Shown here: piece by piece, positions 1 through 8,464 of the stretch | Position numbering within the stretch: the stretch's first letter is position 1 | Layout: each line of letters opens with the position of its first letter | Source: Methylocella silvestris | GTDB lineage: Bacteria; Pseudomonadota; Alphaproteobacteria; Rhizobiales; Beijerinckiaceae | Assembly (NCBI RefSeq): GCF_002891535.1 | Contig: NZ_PDZR01000021.1 | Coordinates: forward strand, 20,493-84,492 | Length of the DNA stretch: 64,000 bases | Reading direction: 5' to 3' | Position numbers and translations under genes: made by a program | The notes under the pieces: generated by a model | What the model saw: only the letters and a program-made list of their open reading frames with translations | What the model was told of the DNA's origin: nothing | Databases searched by the model: none

Positions 1-738
1 GATCGAACTATATTGCTGGATGCCGTTGGACTGGAAACTGTATGAGATTCCAAGGCCCATATTGGCGACGACGCCGGCCTTTTTCGGGTCGATCGCATTT
101 GCGAGCACCAGTTCGAAGCGGTCGCCGGACAATTTCTGGCCGCCGAACAGTAATGAAATCGTCCGCGAACCTTTTGTCGAGGGCGCCTTGAAGACGACCA
201 CGAGGACCTCGCCGTCAATACTTGCGTTGTTGCGGATTTCCGAAAAACTGAAGTCAACGCTGCCTGGCGCCGCCGCGTCCAACTTCGGCTTGACGAACGA
301 CGTCACATCAGCGCGAACGTTATTGAAGTAGCCTGGCAGACCAATAATGTCGTTCGTTACGGCTTCGATCCAGTTGATGGAATTGCCGTCGATGGTGATG
401 TCGCCATTGGCGATAGGCACGAAATTATTCGAAGCCGCCATCACAAAGGCCTTGTCGACAACGGCGTCCCTGCTGGGTTTCGTTACAGTTGCGACGTGGC
501 TGGCGTTGTTGCTTCCGGCCGCCGCGGCCGAAACCTGATACTTGCCATATTTCTCATAAAATCCTTTGAGGCCGGATGCGGCGAGCGCCGCATTATTCGC
601 GTCCGGCGCGACCGCGGAGGGGCGAGGCAGGGTCTTTGAAACAGTCCCCGGGATTTCGGCGGCAAGGAGAGGTTCTGCCCCAAGAAACGACAAGCCGCCC
701 GCTAAAACTACAGCGCTGGAAAAGGCCATCTTTTTCAT
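1..738 (-). CDS. Secreted protein of unknown function, C-terminus outside window
   Basis: The minus-strand frame is open from the ATG at 738 to base 1 with no stop, giving 246 residues and running off the window. The N-terminus (MKKMAFSSAVVLAGG..., then PLLAAEIPG) is a Sec-type signal peptide with likely cleavage after LLAA. The mature part is Ser/Ala/Asn/Gly-rich with alternating hydrophobic beta-like stretches (EVLVVVF, TISLLFGG, FELVLAN, GLGISYSF), which suggests a beta-sandwich extracellular or envelope protein. I do not recognise the family. The missing end might carry a sorting signal. The upstream region 739-830 is AT-rich and could hold its promoter. The real reading frame is supported by the signal peptide and codon use like its neighbours. 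Confidence 0.8.
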   Translation of the reverse strand, partial: MKKMAFSSAVVLAGGLSFLGAEPLLAAEIPGTVSKTLPRPSAVAPDANNAALAASGLKGFYEKYGKYQVSAAAAGSNNASHVATVTKPSRDAVVDKAFVMAASNNFVPIANGDITIDGNSINWIEAVTNDIIGLPGYFNNVRADVTSFVKPKLDAAAPGSVDFSFSEIRNNASIDGEVLVVVFKAPSTKGSRTISLLFGGQKLSGDRFELVLANAIDPKKAGVVANMGLGISYSFQSNGIQQYSSI

Positions 739-1039
739 GTCATTGCCACCGTGAGAAAAATTGTCGACTATTGAATGATGAAAACATTAGATTGATATAA
801 TTGAATCCAATACTACACACGTCATGAAGCAGAGGATAGTGCAACCTGTCACTGTTGCTTATCCGGGGCAATGGCTGATGGCGTGGCGCCGGCATTATTT
901 TGCAGCGGCGCCGCCTTTCCAGACAACGCGGCGCCTTTGCTGCGGCGCCATAAGAACTAAGGAGTGCGACCCTCGGCTCGATCACAACCGGCGCGCGCGG
1001 ACGGTTGCGTCGGATCGCCTACATCCATTGTCGGCCGCG
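739..1039. other. Intergenic region, no gene seen
   Basis: About 300 bp between the edge gene and the FAH-family gene, both on the minus strand. Positions 770-825 are AT-rich, which is unusual here, and on the minus strand hold a TTGGAT-like and a TAATGT-like hexamer about 15 bp apart that could promote the edge gene. The rest is GC-rich. Its open frames look like shadows, with no ribosome-binding site or protein-like composition. Confidence 0.5.
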
Positions 1040-1729
1040 CTACTCTTTGATCCGGACCGTCAGCGGGCTGAGGCCGGCGATCGTCGCCTCGATATCGTCG
1101 CCCTTCAAGATCGGGCCGACGCCCGAGGGGGTGCCGGTGAAAATGAGATCGCCCGGCCGGAGTTCGACCAGCCCTGACAGGAACTGCACGATCTGCGGAA
1201 CTTTCCAGGTCATGTCGGAAAGGTCAGCCGATTGGCGTGTGACGCCATTCACCTTGCATTCGATGGCGCCCGAGGTCAGCGTCCCGATGTCCGCCTTGCG
1301 CGTCAGGGCGGCGCAGGGCGCCGAATGGTCGAACGCCTTCGACATATCCCAGGGGCGGCCTTTCTTTTTGGCCGCCGCCTGCAGGTCGCGCCGCGTCATG
1401 TCGAGGCCGACTGCATAGCCGAAAATAAGATCCTCGGCGCGCTCGGCCGGGATGTCGCGGCCGCCGCCCGAGAAAGCAACGACGAGTTCAACCTCATGCT
1501 GTAGATCGGCGGTCGCGGGCGGGTAGGGGATCGCCGCGCCATCGGGCATGAGTGCGTCGGCGGGCTTCGTGAAGAAAAACGGCGGATCGACGTCCGGGTT
1601 GCTCCCCATCTCGCGCGCGTGCTCGGAATAGTTTTGGCCGACGCAAAAAATGCGGCGCACCGGAAACAACCCGCCCGTCGCGACAGCGAGCGCAACGACA
1701 GGCGGCGGATCGAAAACATAGTCGCCCAT
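1040..1729 (-). CDS. Fumarylacetoacetate hydrolase (FAH) family protein
   Basis: 229 residues, the usual size of the short single-domain FAH family. The N-terminal FPVRRIFCVGQNYSEHAREMG segment, the ExxVAF metal-site region (QHEVELVVAF, about residues 75-85), the KxFD region and the C-terminal GDLIFTGTPSGVGP segment are family hallmarks. Members are Mg2+/Mn2+-dependent cytosolic hydrolases or decarboxylases that cleave C-C bonds in acylpyruvates, for example fumarylpyruvate hydrolase or oxaloacetate decarboxylase. The neighbours do not identify the substrate. The short lid and FxVRRIxCVGxNY start resemble fumarylpyruvate hydrolases, but that is inference. It is monocistronic, with 67 bp to the next minus-strand stop region. 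Confidence 0.9.
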   Translation of the reverse strand: MGDYVFDPPPVVALAVATGGLFPVRRIFCVGQNYSEHAREMGSNPDVDPPFFFTKPADALMPDGAAIPYPPATADLQHEVELVVAFSGGGRDIPAERAEDLIFGYAVGLDMTRRDLQAAAKKKGRPWDMSKAFDHSAPCAALTRKADIGTLTSGAIECKVNGVTRQSADLSDMTWKVPQIVQFLSGLVELRPGDLIFTGTPSGVGPILKGDDIEATIAGLSPLTVRIKE

Positions 1730-1796
1730 GGGTCGAAAATCCCCGTTGGTTGATCAATGCGGCGCGACGCGCGGGTGGATCGTCCTGTGTGGCTCT

Positions 1797-2330
1797 TTAG
1801 GGGCGCGCGTCCATCAGCGCGCTCTTGCAGCCCTGAGACAATTTAGCGGCGTTGTCTTGCAGGCAAGAGACGACGCGGCCCTCTCCGGGCGGCACGCCGC
1901 GGCAGAGCGCGCGATAGTCCGGCGCGCATTCAGCGCCGATCACTGAAAATTCTTCGCGAAAGCTGAGATGTCGGAAAGACTGATGAGCCGGCGCCGGCTG
2001 GGGCGCTGCCGTGGCCGCCGCGGGCGCGGCGGGCGTCGCCGTCGGGACTTCAGCCGCGGCGCCGGGCGGCGGAGCGGAACTGACTGCATTGACGGCGCTT
2101 TGACAGCCCGCTGAAAGCGAGGCGAGGTTTTTACGCATGCAGGCGAGGGCTGCCGATCCGCCGGGCGGGACATCGGCGCAATGGGCCCGATAGTCGCCGG
2201 AGCATGAGGCGCGAATGGCGCCGATTTCTGCCTGCATCGGCTCTGCGCGCGCCGGGGCGGCGAGCAAGAAGAATCCGATCGCGAAAGCGCCATAACGGCG
2301 GATTGCGCCACCCGCAGCGGTTGGAATCAT
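1797..2330 (-). CDS. Periplasmic cysteine-rich repeat protein
   Basis: 177 residues from an ATG at 2330, which has a GGGAGGAG ribosome-binding site 6-7 nt upstream. The frame stays open further upstream, but those residues are arginine-rich and lack a signal. A signal peptide (FAIGFFLLAAPARA) precedes two copies of a cysteine-rich module: CSGDYRAHCADVPPGG...ACMRKNL...GCQSA near residues 40-80 and CAPDYRALCRGVPPGE...SCLQDN...GCKSA near 130-175. They are joined by an Ala/Pro linker. Each copy has four cysteines spaced as in the GLG1-type cysteine-rich repeat family common in alphaproteobacterial periplasmic proteins. Disulfides are likely. Function is unknown. Confidence 0.85.
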   Translation of the reverse strand: MIPTAAGGAIRRYGAFAIGFFLLAAPARAEPMQAEIGAIRASCSGDYRAHCADVPPGGSAALACMRKNLASLSAGCQSAVNAVSSAPPPGAAAEVPTATPAAPAAATAAPQPAPAHQSFRHLSFREEFSVIGAECAPDYRALCRGVPPGEGRVVSCLQDNAAKLSQGCKSALMDARP

Positions 2331-2423
2331 CGCAGTCTCCTCCCAGAGCCGACGCAGCATGCCCGCGCGCCTGCGTCGGCGCAATGGGCGTCCCGTCGCC
2401 GGAGCGCCACAGGCCAAGAGCCT

Positions 2424-2681
2424 TTATTCGACGTCGAGCGGCTCGGTTCCGGTGGGGCGCCCGTCGGGGCCGAGCGTGATCTTCTCGATCCGTTGCTCCG
2501 CGCTCGTCAGCAGCCGGGCGCAATGCGCCTTCAAAGCCTCGCCGCGCTCATAGATCGCGATCGATTCTTCAAGGCCGACAGCGCCTTTCTCGAGTTGATC
2601 GACGATTTTTTCGAGCTCCGCGAGGGCGGCTTCGAAAGGCAGGCTCGCAACGTCCTGGTTTTTGATGGGCTCGGCCGCCAT
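2424..2681 (-). CDS. xseB: Exodeoxyribonuclease VII small subunit
   Basis: 85 residues, the usual XseB size, with the family core [32 protein letters not shown] and the [13 protein letters not shown] tail. XseB binds the large subunit XseA, forming the single-strand-specific exonuclease VII that trims DNA to short oligonucleotides during mismatch repair and recombination. No xseA is visible in the window. The ATG at 2681 follows a GAGAG ribosome-binding site. The gene sits between the cysteine-rich repeat gene and a phosphatase gene on the same strand. Confidence 0.95.
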   Translation of the reverse strand: MAAEPIKNQDVASLPFEAALAELEKIVDQLEKGAVGLEESIAIYERGEALKAHCARLLTSAEQRIEKITLGPDGRPTGTEPLDVE

Positions 2682-2777
2682 GCGTCTCTCGATTTTTCCG
2701 CAATCTCGCTGAGGGACATTAGCACGAACGGGCGCCTGCCCAAGCGGCGCGCCGTCAAAAGATGGAAGCTGTCGTGT

Positions 2778-3290
2778 TTAGTGGAGCTCCAGCGCGAAAG
2801 GCACGCCTTCATAACAATCGGCGCCGCGGCCGATTTTTTCGATCGCCGCTGTCATACGCCCGTCGCGCTGCAAAATGGCGTCCGCGAGCGCGACCAGTCG
2901 CGCATTTGGGGTCGCCGTCGGCGACTTGTGGCGCAAAATCGCGGCAATCTCGAATTCATCGCGCTCCGGGCTCAGGGCGCAGGCGGCGATGAAGGCCGCC
3001 GCGGTGGAGCGGCTGACCCCGGCATAGCAGTGAATCAACATCGGCGCGGCGCGATCCCATTGCCGGATGAAGTCGAGCAGCGTCGCGACATGGTCTTCGC
3101 AGGGAAGAATATGGCCCTCAATCGCCAGCACGATGTCGGACATGGAGACATAGAGGTGCCGGCCGGCCTCGATCGTCGCCGGACGCGCGACAGGGGTTCC
3201 CCTGTCGAGCAGCGTGACGAGGCTGCGCGCGCCGGTCTCCCGCGCCAAATCCGGCACCCTTGCCAGCGAACAGACGTGCAGGCGGCTCAT
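2778..3290 (-). CDS. Tyrosine / dual-specificity phosphatase-like protein
   Basis: 170 residues with the cysteine-phosphatase P-loop HCYAGVSRSTAAAF (HCxxGxxRS/T) near residue 92 and an upstream SDIVLA region that would supply the general-acid Asp. Members hydrolyse phosphotyrosine or related phosphomonoesters in the cytosol. The physiological substrate is unknown. I chose the ATG at 3290 because AAGGA lies 9 nt before it. A second ATG at 3299 sits directly on that site and is unlikely to be used. The protein is close to the small tyrosine-phosphatase-like proteins usual in Hyphomicrobiales. Confidence 0.88.
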   Translation of the reverse strand: MSRLHVCSLARVPDLARETGARSLVTLLDRGTPVARPATIEAGRHLYVSMSDIVLAIEGHILPCEDHVATLLDFIRQWDRAAPMLIHCYAGVSRSTAAAFIAACALSPERDEFEIAAILRHKSPTATPNARLVALADAILQRDGRMTAAIEKIGRGADCYEGVPFALELH

Positions 3291-3400
3291 ATGTCCCATT
3301 CCTTAAAAGCGCGGAAAGGGCCGCGCCGCGCTGCGCGGATTTTGATACCGCAACGCAATAAAAAATTCAGCTAATTCGAACAGCGATGCAACGGAAAAGT

Positions 3401-4060
3401 TCATGGCTCCAGCCGCAAACTCAAGACGCGCAGCTCGGCGAGAAAGCGTTCGGCCGCAAGCGTCGGCGGCCATGGCTCCCAGGGGACGCCGCCATAGGTT
3501 GCGGTCAGCGGATCCTCGGTCAGCGGCTGGTGGGCGATGCCGAGCGTCGCGCGCACTTCCCGATTGGTCCAGCCGACGACATGAACCGCCTCCGAGGCGG
3601 CGGCGACGCGATCGGCCCGCTTGTGCGGCTTCCACTCGGACGCCGTCCAGGGCGCAAGGCCGTAGCGCAGGGCGACTGCGCGCTCAAGACTTTCGGTCAG
3701 AAGGCGAAAAGTCTCGCCGAGGAAGGGCTTGACGACGGAAATGCAGTCGAAGCCGAGGAGCCCCTCGTCGGCGTCATGGAGCAATTCGCGAAGGTCCGCG
3801 CGCGGGTCGTCGACGGCGGGATGCCACAGCCGGCGCAGGGCCAGCACCAGCAGCGAGTGCTGGGCGACGGAGAGCGGCAGATCCCAGGCCGAATGTCCGC
3901 CCCAGCGATAGGTGCGGGCAAGCCCCGTGGCGAGGTCGCTGTCCTCCCAGTCGAAAGGCGTCGGATTGAGAAGGTCGAGCCGCTTGCCGGAAAGGAGCCG
4001 CACCCAGGCTCTGGTCGGGGCCGGGCGCTCGGGCTCGCGCGGCGGCGCGCCGGGTTTCAT
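3401..4060 (-). CDS. HD-domain phosphohydrolase (YfbR-like)
   Basis: 219 residues. The metal ligands of the HD superfamily are visible: H in SVAQHSLLV, the HD pair in ELLHDADEG and a later Asp. The protein starts with a typical KRLDLLNPTPFDW segment. Relatives of this arrangement are 5'-deoxynucleotidase-like. The ATG at 4060 overlaps the stop of tag by four bases (ATGA), so translation is probably coupled. An ATG 24 nt upstream exists but has no such signal. It is the last gene of the ygfZ-tag-HD run. A role in nucleotide clean-up beside a DNA glycosylase is plausible but inferred. Confidence 0.85.
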   Translation of the reverse strand: MKPGAPPREPERPAPTRAWVRLLSGKRLDLLNPTPFDWEDSDLATGLARTYRWGGHSAWDLPLSVAQHSLLVLALRRLWHPAVDDPRADLRELLHDADEGLLGFDCISVVKPFLGETFRLLTESLERAVALRYGLAPWTASEWKPHKRADRVAAASEAVHVVGWTNREVRATLGIAHQPLTEDPLTATYGGVPWEPWPPTLAAERFLAELRVLSLRLEP

Positions 4061-4653
4061 GGCTTGCGGGCGAGAGCAGCGCATTCCTTGTGCCGCCAGC
4101 AGGTCGAGAGATGATCATTGACGAGGCCGCAGGCCTGACAGAAGGCGTAGATGATCGTCGGGCCGCAGAAATTGAAGCCCCTGGCGCGCAGATCCTTCGA
4201 CATGCGCGCGGAAAGCGGCGTATGCGCGGGAATTTCGCTCATCGAAGCAAATCCGTTCTGCACCGGCGCGCCCTCGACGAAATCCCAGATATAGGCGGCA
4301 AAGCCGGAGGTTTCCTCGATTTTGCTGAAAGCGCGGGCCGATGCGATCGCCGCCAGAATCTTGGCGCGATTGCGCACGATGCCGGCGTTCTGCATCAGCG
4401 CCTCGACCTTGGCCGGCGTGAAACGAGCGATTTTTTCGGGGTCGAAGCCCGCGAAAGCCTCGCGAAAGGCCTCGCGCTTGCGCAAAATCGTGATCCAGGA
4501 GAGGCCGGCCTGAAAGCCGTCGAGGATCAGCTTTTCGAACAGGGCGCGGCTGTCATATTCAGGAACGCCCCATTCTTCGTCATGATAAGCGACGTACAGC
4601 GGATCGGAGCCGGGCCAAGGACAGCGGCTGCGAGCGTCGGCGCCCTTGCTCAT
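4057..4653 (-). CDS. tag: DNA-3-methyladenine glycosylase I
   Basis: 198 residues, full family length. The N-terminal CPWPGSDPLYVAYHDEEWG motif, the helix-hairpin LSWITILRKREAFREAF and the C-terminal GFNFCGPTIIYAFCQACGLVNDH with C-x-H residues forming the Tag zinc-binding site are all present. It excises 3-methyladenine from alkylated DNA to start base-excision repair. The start overlaps the ygfZ stop by four bases and its own stop overlaps the next start by four bases. This makes a tightly coupled three-gene unit. Confidence 0.96.
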   Translation of the reverse strand: MSKGADARSRCPWPGSDPLYVAYHDEEWGVPEYDSRALFEKLILDGFQAGLSWITILRKREAFREAFAGFDPEKIARFTPAKVEALMQNAGIVRNRAKILAAIASARAFSKIEETSGFAAYIWDFVEGAPVQNGFASMSEIPAHTPLSARMSKDLRARGFNFCGPTIIYAFCQACGLVNDHLSTCWRHKECAALARKP

Positions 4654-5489
4654 TCCGGCGCTGCGACCGCGATCGGCGTCTCGCCCGCCTTCACGACGGC
4701 GCCCGCCGCCTTGGCGTCCTCGAGCCGGTCGAGCCGGATCATGGCGAGGCCTTCCGAGCCCGAAATCGAGCCGACCTGGCCGAGCGGCGGGCCGCCCGCG
4801 GCGATCTCGACGCCGGGCGCCGGCGGCTCCCCCTCAAAGCTGAACTTCACGATCCGCTTCTTGGCCGACTTGCGGTAATGCACGCGCGCCACGACTTCCT
4901 GGCCGACATAGCATCCCTTCTTGAAGTCGACGCCATTCAGCCAGTCGAGATTGACGTCCTGCACGAAGGCGTCGCCATAGACGAAATCGCGCCCGCCGCG
5001 CGGCACGCCGGCCGCAATGCGCCGCGCCTCATAGGTGGATTCATCGCTGTCGGCGATCCGCGCCAGCGCCTCGCGCGACGCTATGACGCGCTCCCCCATG
5101 CCGGGCGCGCGCATGTCGCGATAGGCGAGCGCGCCAATTCCGGAGGGCGCCTCACCTTCGGTGAGAGCCGCGACGCCGAGCGATTCGGACAGATCCTCGA
5201 TGCCGATCTTGGCGCGCATCTTATGCAGGTTGAGCCGCTTGACGAGGTCCGGGGCCTGCGCGCGCACGCAATCGAAATAATATCCGGCCTCCGGGCCCTC
5301 AGGCAGCGGCAGCACGAAAAAATCGAACATCAGCTTGCCCTGAGGCGAAAGCAGCGCGGAAAAGCGGCTTTCACCGGGAGCGATGGAAAGAACGCTGTTG
5401 GTGATGAGCCTTTGCAGGAATTTTTCGGCTTCCGCTCCCAAAAGCCTGACGACGCCGCGGTCGGCAAGAAAACTTAAACGACTTTGCAT
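4650..5489 (-). CDS. ygfZ: Folate-binding YgfZ family protein (Fe-S cluster assembly/repair)
   Basis: 279 residues with the signature KGCYVGQEVVAR near residue 200, whose cysteine is the conserved YgfZ cysteine. The N-terminus is GcvT-like (RGVVRLLGAEAEKFLQ, LLSPQGKLMFDFF). Family members bind tetrahydrofolate and support assembly or repair of certain Fe-S enzymes, including MiaB. It is first in the ygfZ-tag-HD run and is divergent from pyrC across 86 bp, so both promoters probably lie in 5490-5575. Confidence 0.93.
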   Translation of the reverse strand: MQSRLSFLADRGVVRLLGAEAEKFLQRLITNSVLSIAPGESRFSALLSPQGKLMFDFFVLPLPEGPEAGYYFDCVRAQAPDLVKRLNLHKMRAKIGIEDLSESLGVAALTEGEAPSGIGALAYRDMRAPGMGERVIASREALARIADSDESTYEARRIAAGVPRGGRDFVYGDAFVQDVNLDWLNGVDFKKGCYVGQEVVARVHYRKSAKKRIVKFSFEGEPPAPGVEIAAGGPPLGQVGSISGSEGLAMIRLDRLEDAKAAGAVVKAGETPIAVAAPE

Positions 5490-5575
5490 GGCAAGAACCT
5501 CGACAGGGGACTGGCCCGACGCTTAAGTGTCGCCGTCGCCGCCGCCTTTTATAATTTCTAACCACGGATGAACGG

Positions 5576-6904
5576 ATGCCGCAAACATTTGATCTCCTCC
5601 TGAAAGGCGGCGCGGTCGTCGATCATAATGGCGTCGGAATGCGCGACATTGGCGTCACGGCCGGCAAGATAGCGGCGATCGGTCAGCTCGGGGGCGCCTC
5701 CGCCGCCGAGACGATCGAAGTGGCTGGCCTGACCATCCTGCCCGGCGTCATCGACACGCAGGTGCATTTTCGCGAGCCGGGCCTGACGCATAAGGAAGAT
5801 CTCGAGACCGGCTCGCGCGCCGCCGTGCTTGGCGGCGTCACCGCTGTGTTTGAAATGCCGAACACCAATCCGCTGACGACGAGCGCGACGGCCCTCGCCG
5901 ACAAGGTTTCGCGGGCGCATCATCGCATGCATTGCGACTTTGCTTTCTGGGTCGGCGGCACGGCCGATAATGTCGATCAGATTCCCGAACTGGAGCGCCT
6001 GCCGGGCGCGGCAGGGATCAAGGTGTTCATGGGCTCCTCGACCGGCTCGCTGCTGGTCGAGGATGACGCCGGCGTCGAAGCAATCTTGCGCCGGACGCGG
6101 AGGCGCGCGGCGTTCCACAGCGAGGACGAGCCGCGGCTGAATGAGCGCAAGCATTTGCGCGTCGAAAACGATCCCGCCTCGCATCCGGTCTGGCGCGACG
6201 AGATCGCCGCGCTGAAGTCGACGCAGCGGCTGATCCGCATTGCGCGCGGCTGCAGCGCGCTGGTGCATGTGCTGCATGTCTCGACCGCCGAGGAAATCGA
6301 GTTTCTCGCGGGCCATAAGGATCTCGCCAGCGTCGAAGTGACGCCGCATCATCTGACCCTGTCGGCGGATGATTACGCCCGGCTCGGGACAAAACTGCAG
6401 ATGAATCCGCCGGTGCGCGACAAGCGTCATCGCGAGAAAATCTGGCAGGGGGTCGCAGAAAGCGTCGCCGATATTTTGGGCTCCGACCACGCGCCGCATA
6501 CGCTGGAAGAAAAAGCCAAACCCTATCCGCAGAGCCCGTCCGGCATGACCGGGGTGCAGACCCTCGTGCCGATCATGCTCGACCATGTGGCGGCCGGGCG
6601 CCTTTCGATCGAACGCTTCGTCGATCTGACCAGCGCCGGGCCGGCGCGGTTGTTTGGGATTGCGGGAAAAGGCCGCATCGCCGTCGGCTATGACGCCGAT
6701 TTCACGATTGTCGATTTGAAACGCGAGGCGGTGATCGAGGATCGCTGGATTGGCTCGCGCTGCGGCTGGACGCCGTATGACGGCAAGCAGGTGTTGGGCT
6801 GGCCGGTCGGGACAATCGTGCGCGGCGCGCGCGTGATGTGGGAGGGCGAGATCGCCGCGCCCGCGACGGGCGAGGCGGTGCGCTTCTGGCAGGCGCTCGG
6901 GTAG
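5576..6904 (+). CDS. pyrC: Dihydroorotase
   Basis: 442 residues, class I dihydroorotase length. Metal-site motifs are present: DTQVHFREPGL (HxH-type, about residue 60), EMPNTNP, the HSEDE region, HVLHVSTAEE and DHAPHT near residue 300. It catalyses reversible cyclisation of carbamoyl-aspartate to dihydroorotate in pyrimidine synthesis. The middle of the protein has the IKVFMGSSTGSLL segment typical of alphaproteobacterial enzymes. The ATG at 5576 has only a weak ribosome-binding site, and an out-of-frame ATG lies 8 nt upstream. A long open frame on the opposite strand is a codon-bias shadow. Confidence 0.95.
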   Translation: MPQTFDLLLKGGAVVDHNGVGMRDIGVTAGKIAAIGQLGGASAAETIEVAGLTILPGVIDTQVHFREPGLTHKEDLETGSRAAVLGGVTAVFEMPNTNPLTTSATALADKVSRAHHRMHCDFAFWVGGTADNVDQIPELERLPGAAGIKVFMGSSTGSLLVEDDAGVEAILRRTRRRAAFHSEDEPRLNERKHLRVENDPASHPVWRDEIAALKSTQRLIRIARGCSALVHVLHVSTAEEIEFLAGHKDLASVEVTPHHLTLSADDYARLGTKLQMNPPVRDKRHREKIWQGVAESVADILGSDHAPHTLEEKAKPYPQSPSGMTGVQTLVPIMLDHVAAGRLSIERFVDLTSAGPARLFGIAGKGRIAVGYDADFTIVDLKREAVIEDRWIGSRCGWTPYDGKQVLGWPVGTIVRGARVMWEGEIAAPATGEAVRFWQALG

Positions 6905-6908
6905 CGTT

Positions 6909-7808
6909 CTAAGGCGCCGGCGTAAAACTCCAGTCGAAGCGGTGGTCGTGTAGACGCTGCTTCTTGTTGTCGCCGCCATATTGATCTTCGCTCGCGCTGT
7001 GGCCCTTGCGGCCGCCGACGATCAGGCGATGAATGAGGTCGGCCTTTTCCTTTTGCAGCTGGTCCGGCGTCATGGCGAGCCGGGCGGCGCTCGCCTGCGG
7101 GCAATAGAAGCGCAGATGGCCGGCCGATTGTACGCGGAAGATCACGGCCTGATCCGTTCCGTCGACGGTCGGCGTCTTGTTGTGGCGGATCTGTGCGACC
7201 GCGTGCTCGGCCTGTCCGTTGGTGATTTCATGATCGGCGCGCAGCCCGGTCCAGTCCACGCGCTCGATGAGATCGTCGGTGTCGCTTGGCGCAATGCCTT
7301 TCGGCCACGCTTGCGACCCCTGCACGCTCTGGAAGTCCGAGGTCGACAGGCCCACCGCGAAGCTCTCATAAAAGATCGTAGCGCCGCGAATCTTCATCAG
7401 CGGCACGCCCGATTGGTGAATGTGCGATTCAAGCTGATAATAGGCGCCCGCGCGCGGCGCCGTGAACACCATGCCGGTGTGGTTCGGGCCGCGCGTCTTG
7501 GTCGCGGTCTGCACGCGCCATCCGCCCGCGCTATCCGGAAGATAGATGAAAAAGCGGTTTTGAAAACTGTGGAATTGCGCGATGTCGCCGCGTTGCGCGG
7601 AGGCCGGCGGAACATGCTTGCCCCAGGTGTAGGGCACGGCGCCTTGGGCGATATGCAGCGCACGATCATGATCGAGCGCGCGCGCCTCGAACAGCGCAGC
7701 ATAGACCCAATGCGTGCATTCATTGCCGATGCCGGCCGGATTGTTGTTCATCTGGTCGACGCCGAACTGAGTCAGCAGGCGTCGCTTGGCCGAGTCGATG
7801 TCGGTCAT
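6909..7808 (-). CDS. CHAP/papain-fold-like protein of unknown function
   Basis: 299 residues from the ATG at 7808, which has GGAG 9 nt upstream; the frame is open about 70 nt further. Residues 29-33 (NECTHW, Cys31), the RGDIAQF strand (about 73-79), PNHTGMVF with His110 and the QLESH segment with Glu127 follow the order Cys - GD(I/V)xxF - His - Glu seen in CHAP/NlpC-type cysteine hydrolases. No signal peptide or membrane segment is visible, so a peptidoglycan role is uncertain. The C-terminal half (about 150-299) is not recognised. It is convergent with pyrC, with only 4 bp between their stops. Confidence 0.65.
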   Translation of the reverse strand: MTDIDSAKRRLLTQFGVDQMNNNPAGIGNECTHWVYAALFEARALDHDRALHIAQGAVPYTWGKHVPPASAQRGDIAQFHSFQNRFFIYLPDSAGGWRVQTATKTRGPNHTGMVFTAPRAGAYYQLESHIHQSGVPLMKIRGATIFYESFAVGLSTSDFQSVQGSQAWPKGIAPSDTDDLIERVDWTGLRADHEITNGQAEHAVAQIRHNKTPTVDGTDQAVIFRVQSAGHLRFYCPQASAARLAMTPDQLQKEKADLIHRLIVGGRKGHSASEDQYGGDNKKQRLHDHRFDWSFTPAP

Positions 7809-7909
7809 TGTTGGCTCCATGGCGGGTTGTTTGCCACCATGGCGATGCGGCGCTCGCTTTGCCGTGACGAAAGGCACGAAGCGGAGCGCCCTTGCGCCGC
7901 GTTTTCGCG

Positions 7910-8461
7910 CTACAGCGTTTTTATAAACCCGGCAAAGCGCATCAGCCCTTCCGGCCAGGGGCCATGCCCAGATTCGCTGTTGATGTGGCCTGAATTGCCG
8001 GCGTCGACAAGTTCCGCGCCAAGCGCATTGGCAAGCCGTTCGGCGTCCTCGAAGGCGCCGTAAAGATCGTCGCGGCTGGCGATGACAAGAGAAGGGAAGG
8101 GCAGTTTTTCCAGCGGATCGGCGGCAAAGGCGGCGTCAACCGAGGGCAGGGCCGCGACGCTTTCGGGAGCGGGCGGCGCCACCAGAAAGGCGCCCGCAAC
8201 CGGCAGCCCGCGCAATTGCTCGGCGGAATGGGCGACGGCGAGCGCGCCAAGACTGTGCGCGACGAGAATGACCGGGCGTTCGGCGCGGCGAATTTCCTCA
8301 ATGAGGCGCGCGCGCCAGGCTTCGAGCTGCGGCCGGTCGAAATCATCCTGGCTGACGATCCGCGAGGTCGGCAGCTTGGCGTCCCAGCGGCTTTGCCAGT
8401 GATCGGGCCCCGAGCCGCCAAGGCCCGGGACGAAGAGAATATCGGCGTCGGCCGTCCGCAT
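7910..8461 (-). CDS. RBBP9/YdeN-type alpha/beta hydrolase
   Basis: 183 residues. It begins with ILFVPGLGGSGPDHWQSRW, carries the nucleophile elbow VAHSLGAL (about residue 70), and ends with the DAGNSGHINSESG region that supplies His. These are the hallmarks of the small lid-less serine hydrolases of the RBBP9/YdeN group. The start lies 3 bp after the stop of the ferritin-like gene, so it is the third gene of the purB run. Substrate unknown. Confidence 0.9.
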   Translation of the reverse strand: MRTADADILFVPGLGGSGPDHWQSRWDAKLPTSRIVSQDDFDRPQLEAWRARLIEEIRRAERPVILVAHSLGALAVAHSAEQLRGLPVAGAFLVAPPAPESVAALPSVDAAFAADPLEKLPFPSLVIASRDDLYGAFEDAERLANALGAELVDAGNSGHINSESGHGPWPEGLMRFAGFIKTL

Positions 8462-8464
8462 CGC

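Noticed and set aside
5558..6979. A 473-residue open frame on the minus strand opposite pyrC
   Set aside because: Arg/Ala/His-rich composition with no ribosome-binding site or domain. It mirrors pyrC codons and is a GC-bias shadow.
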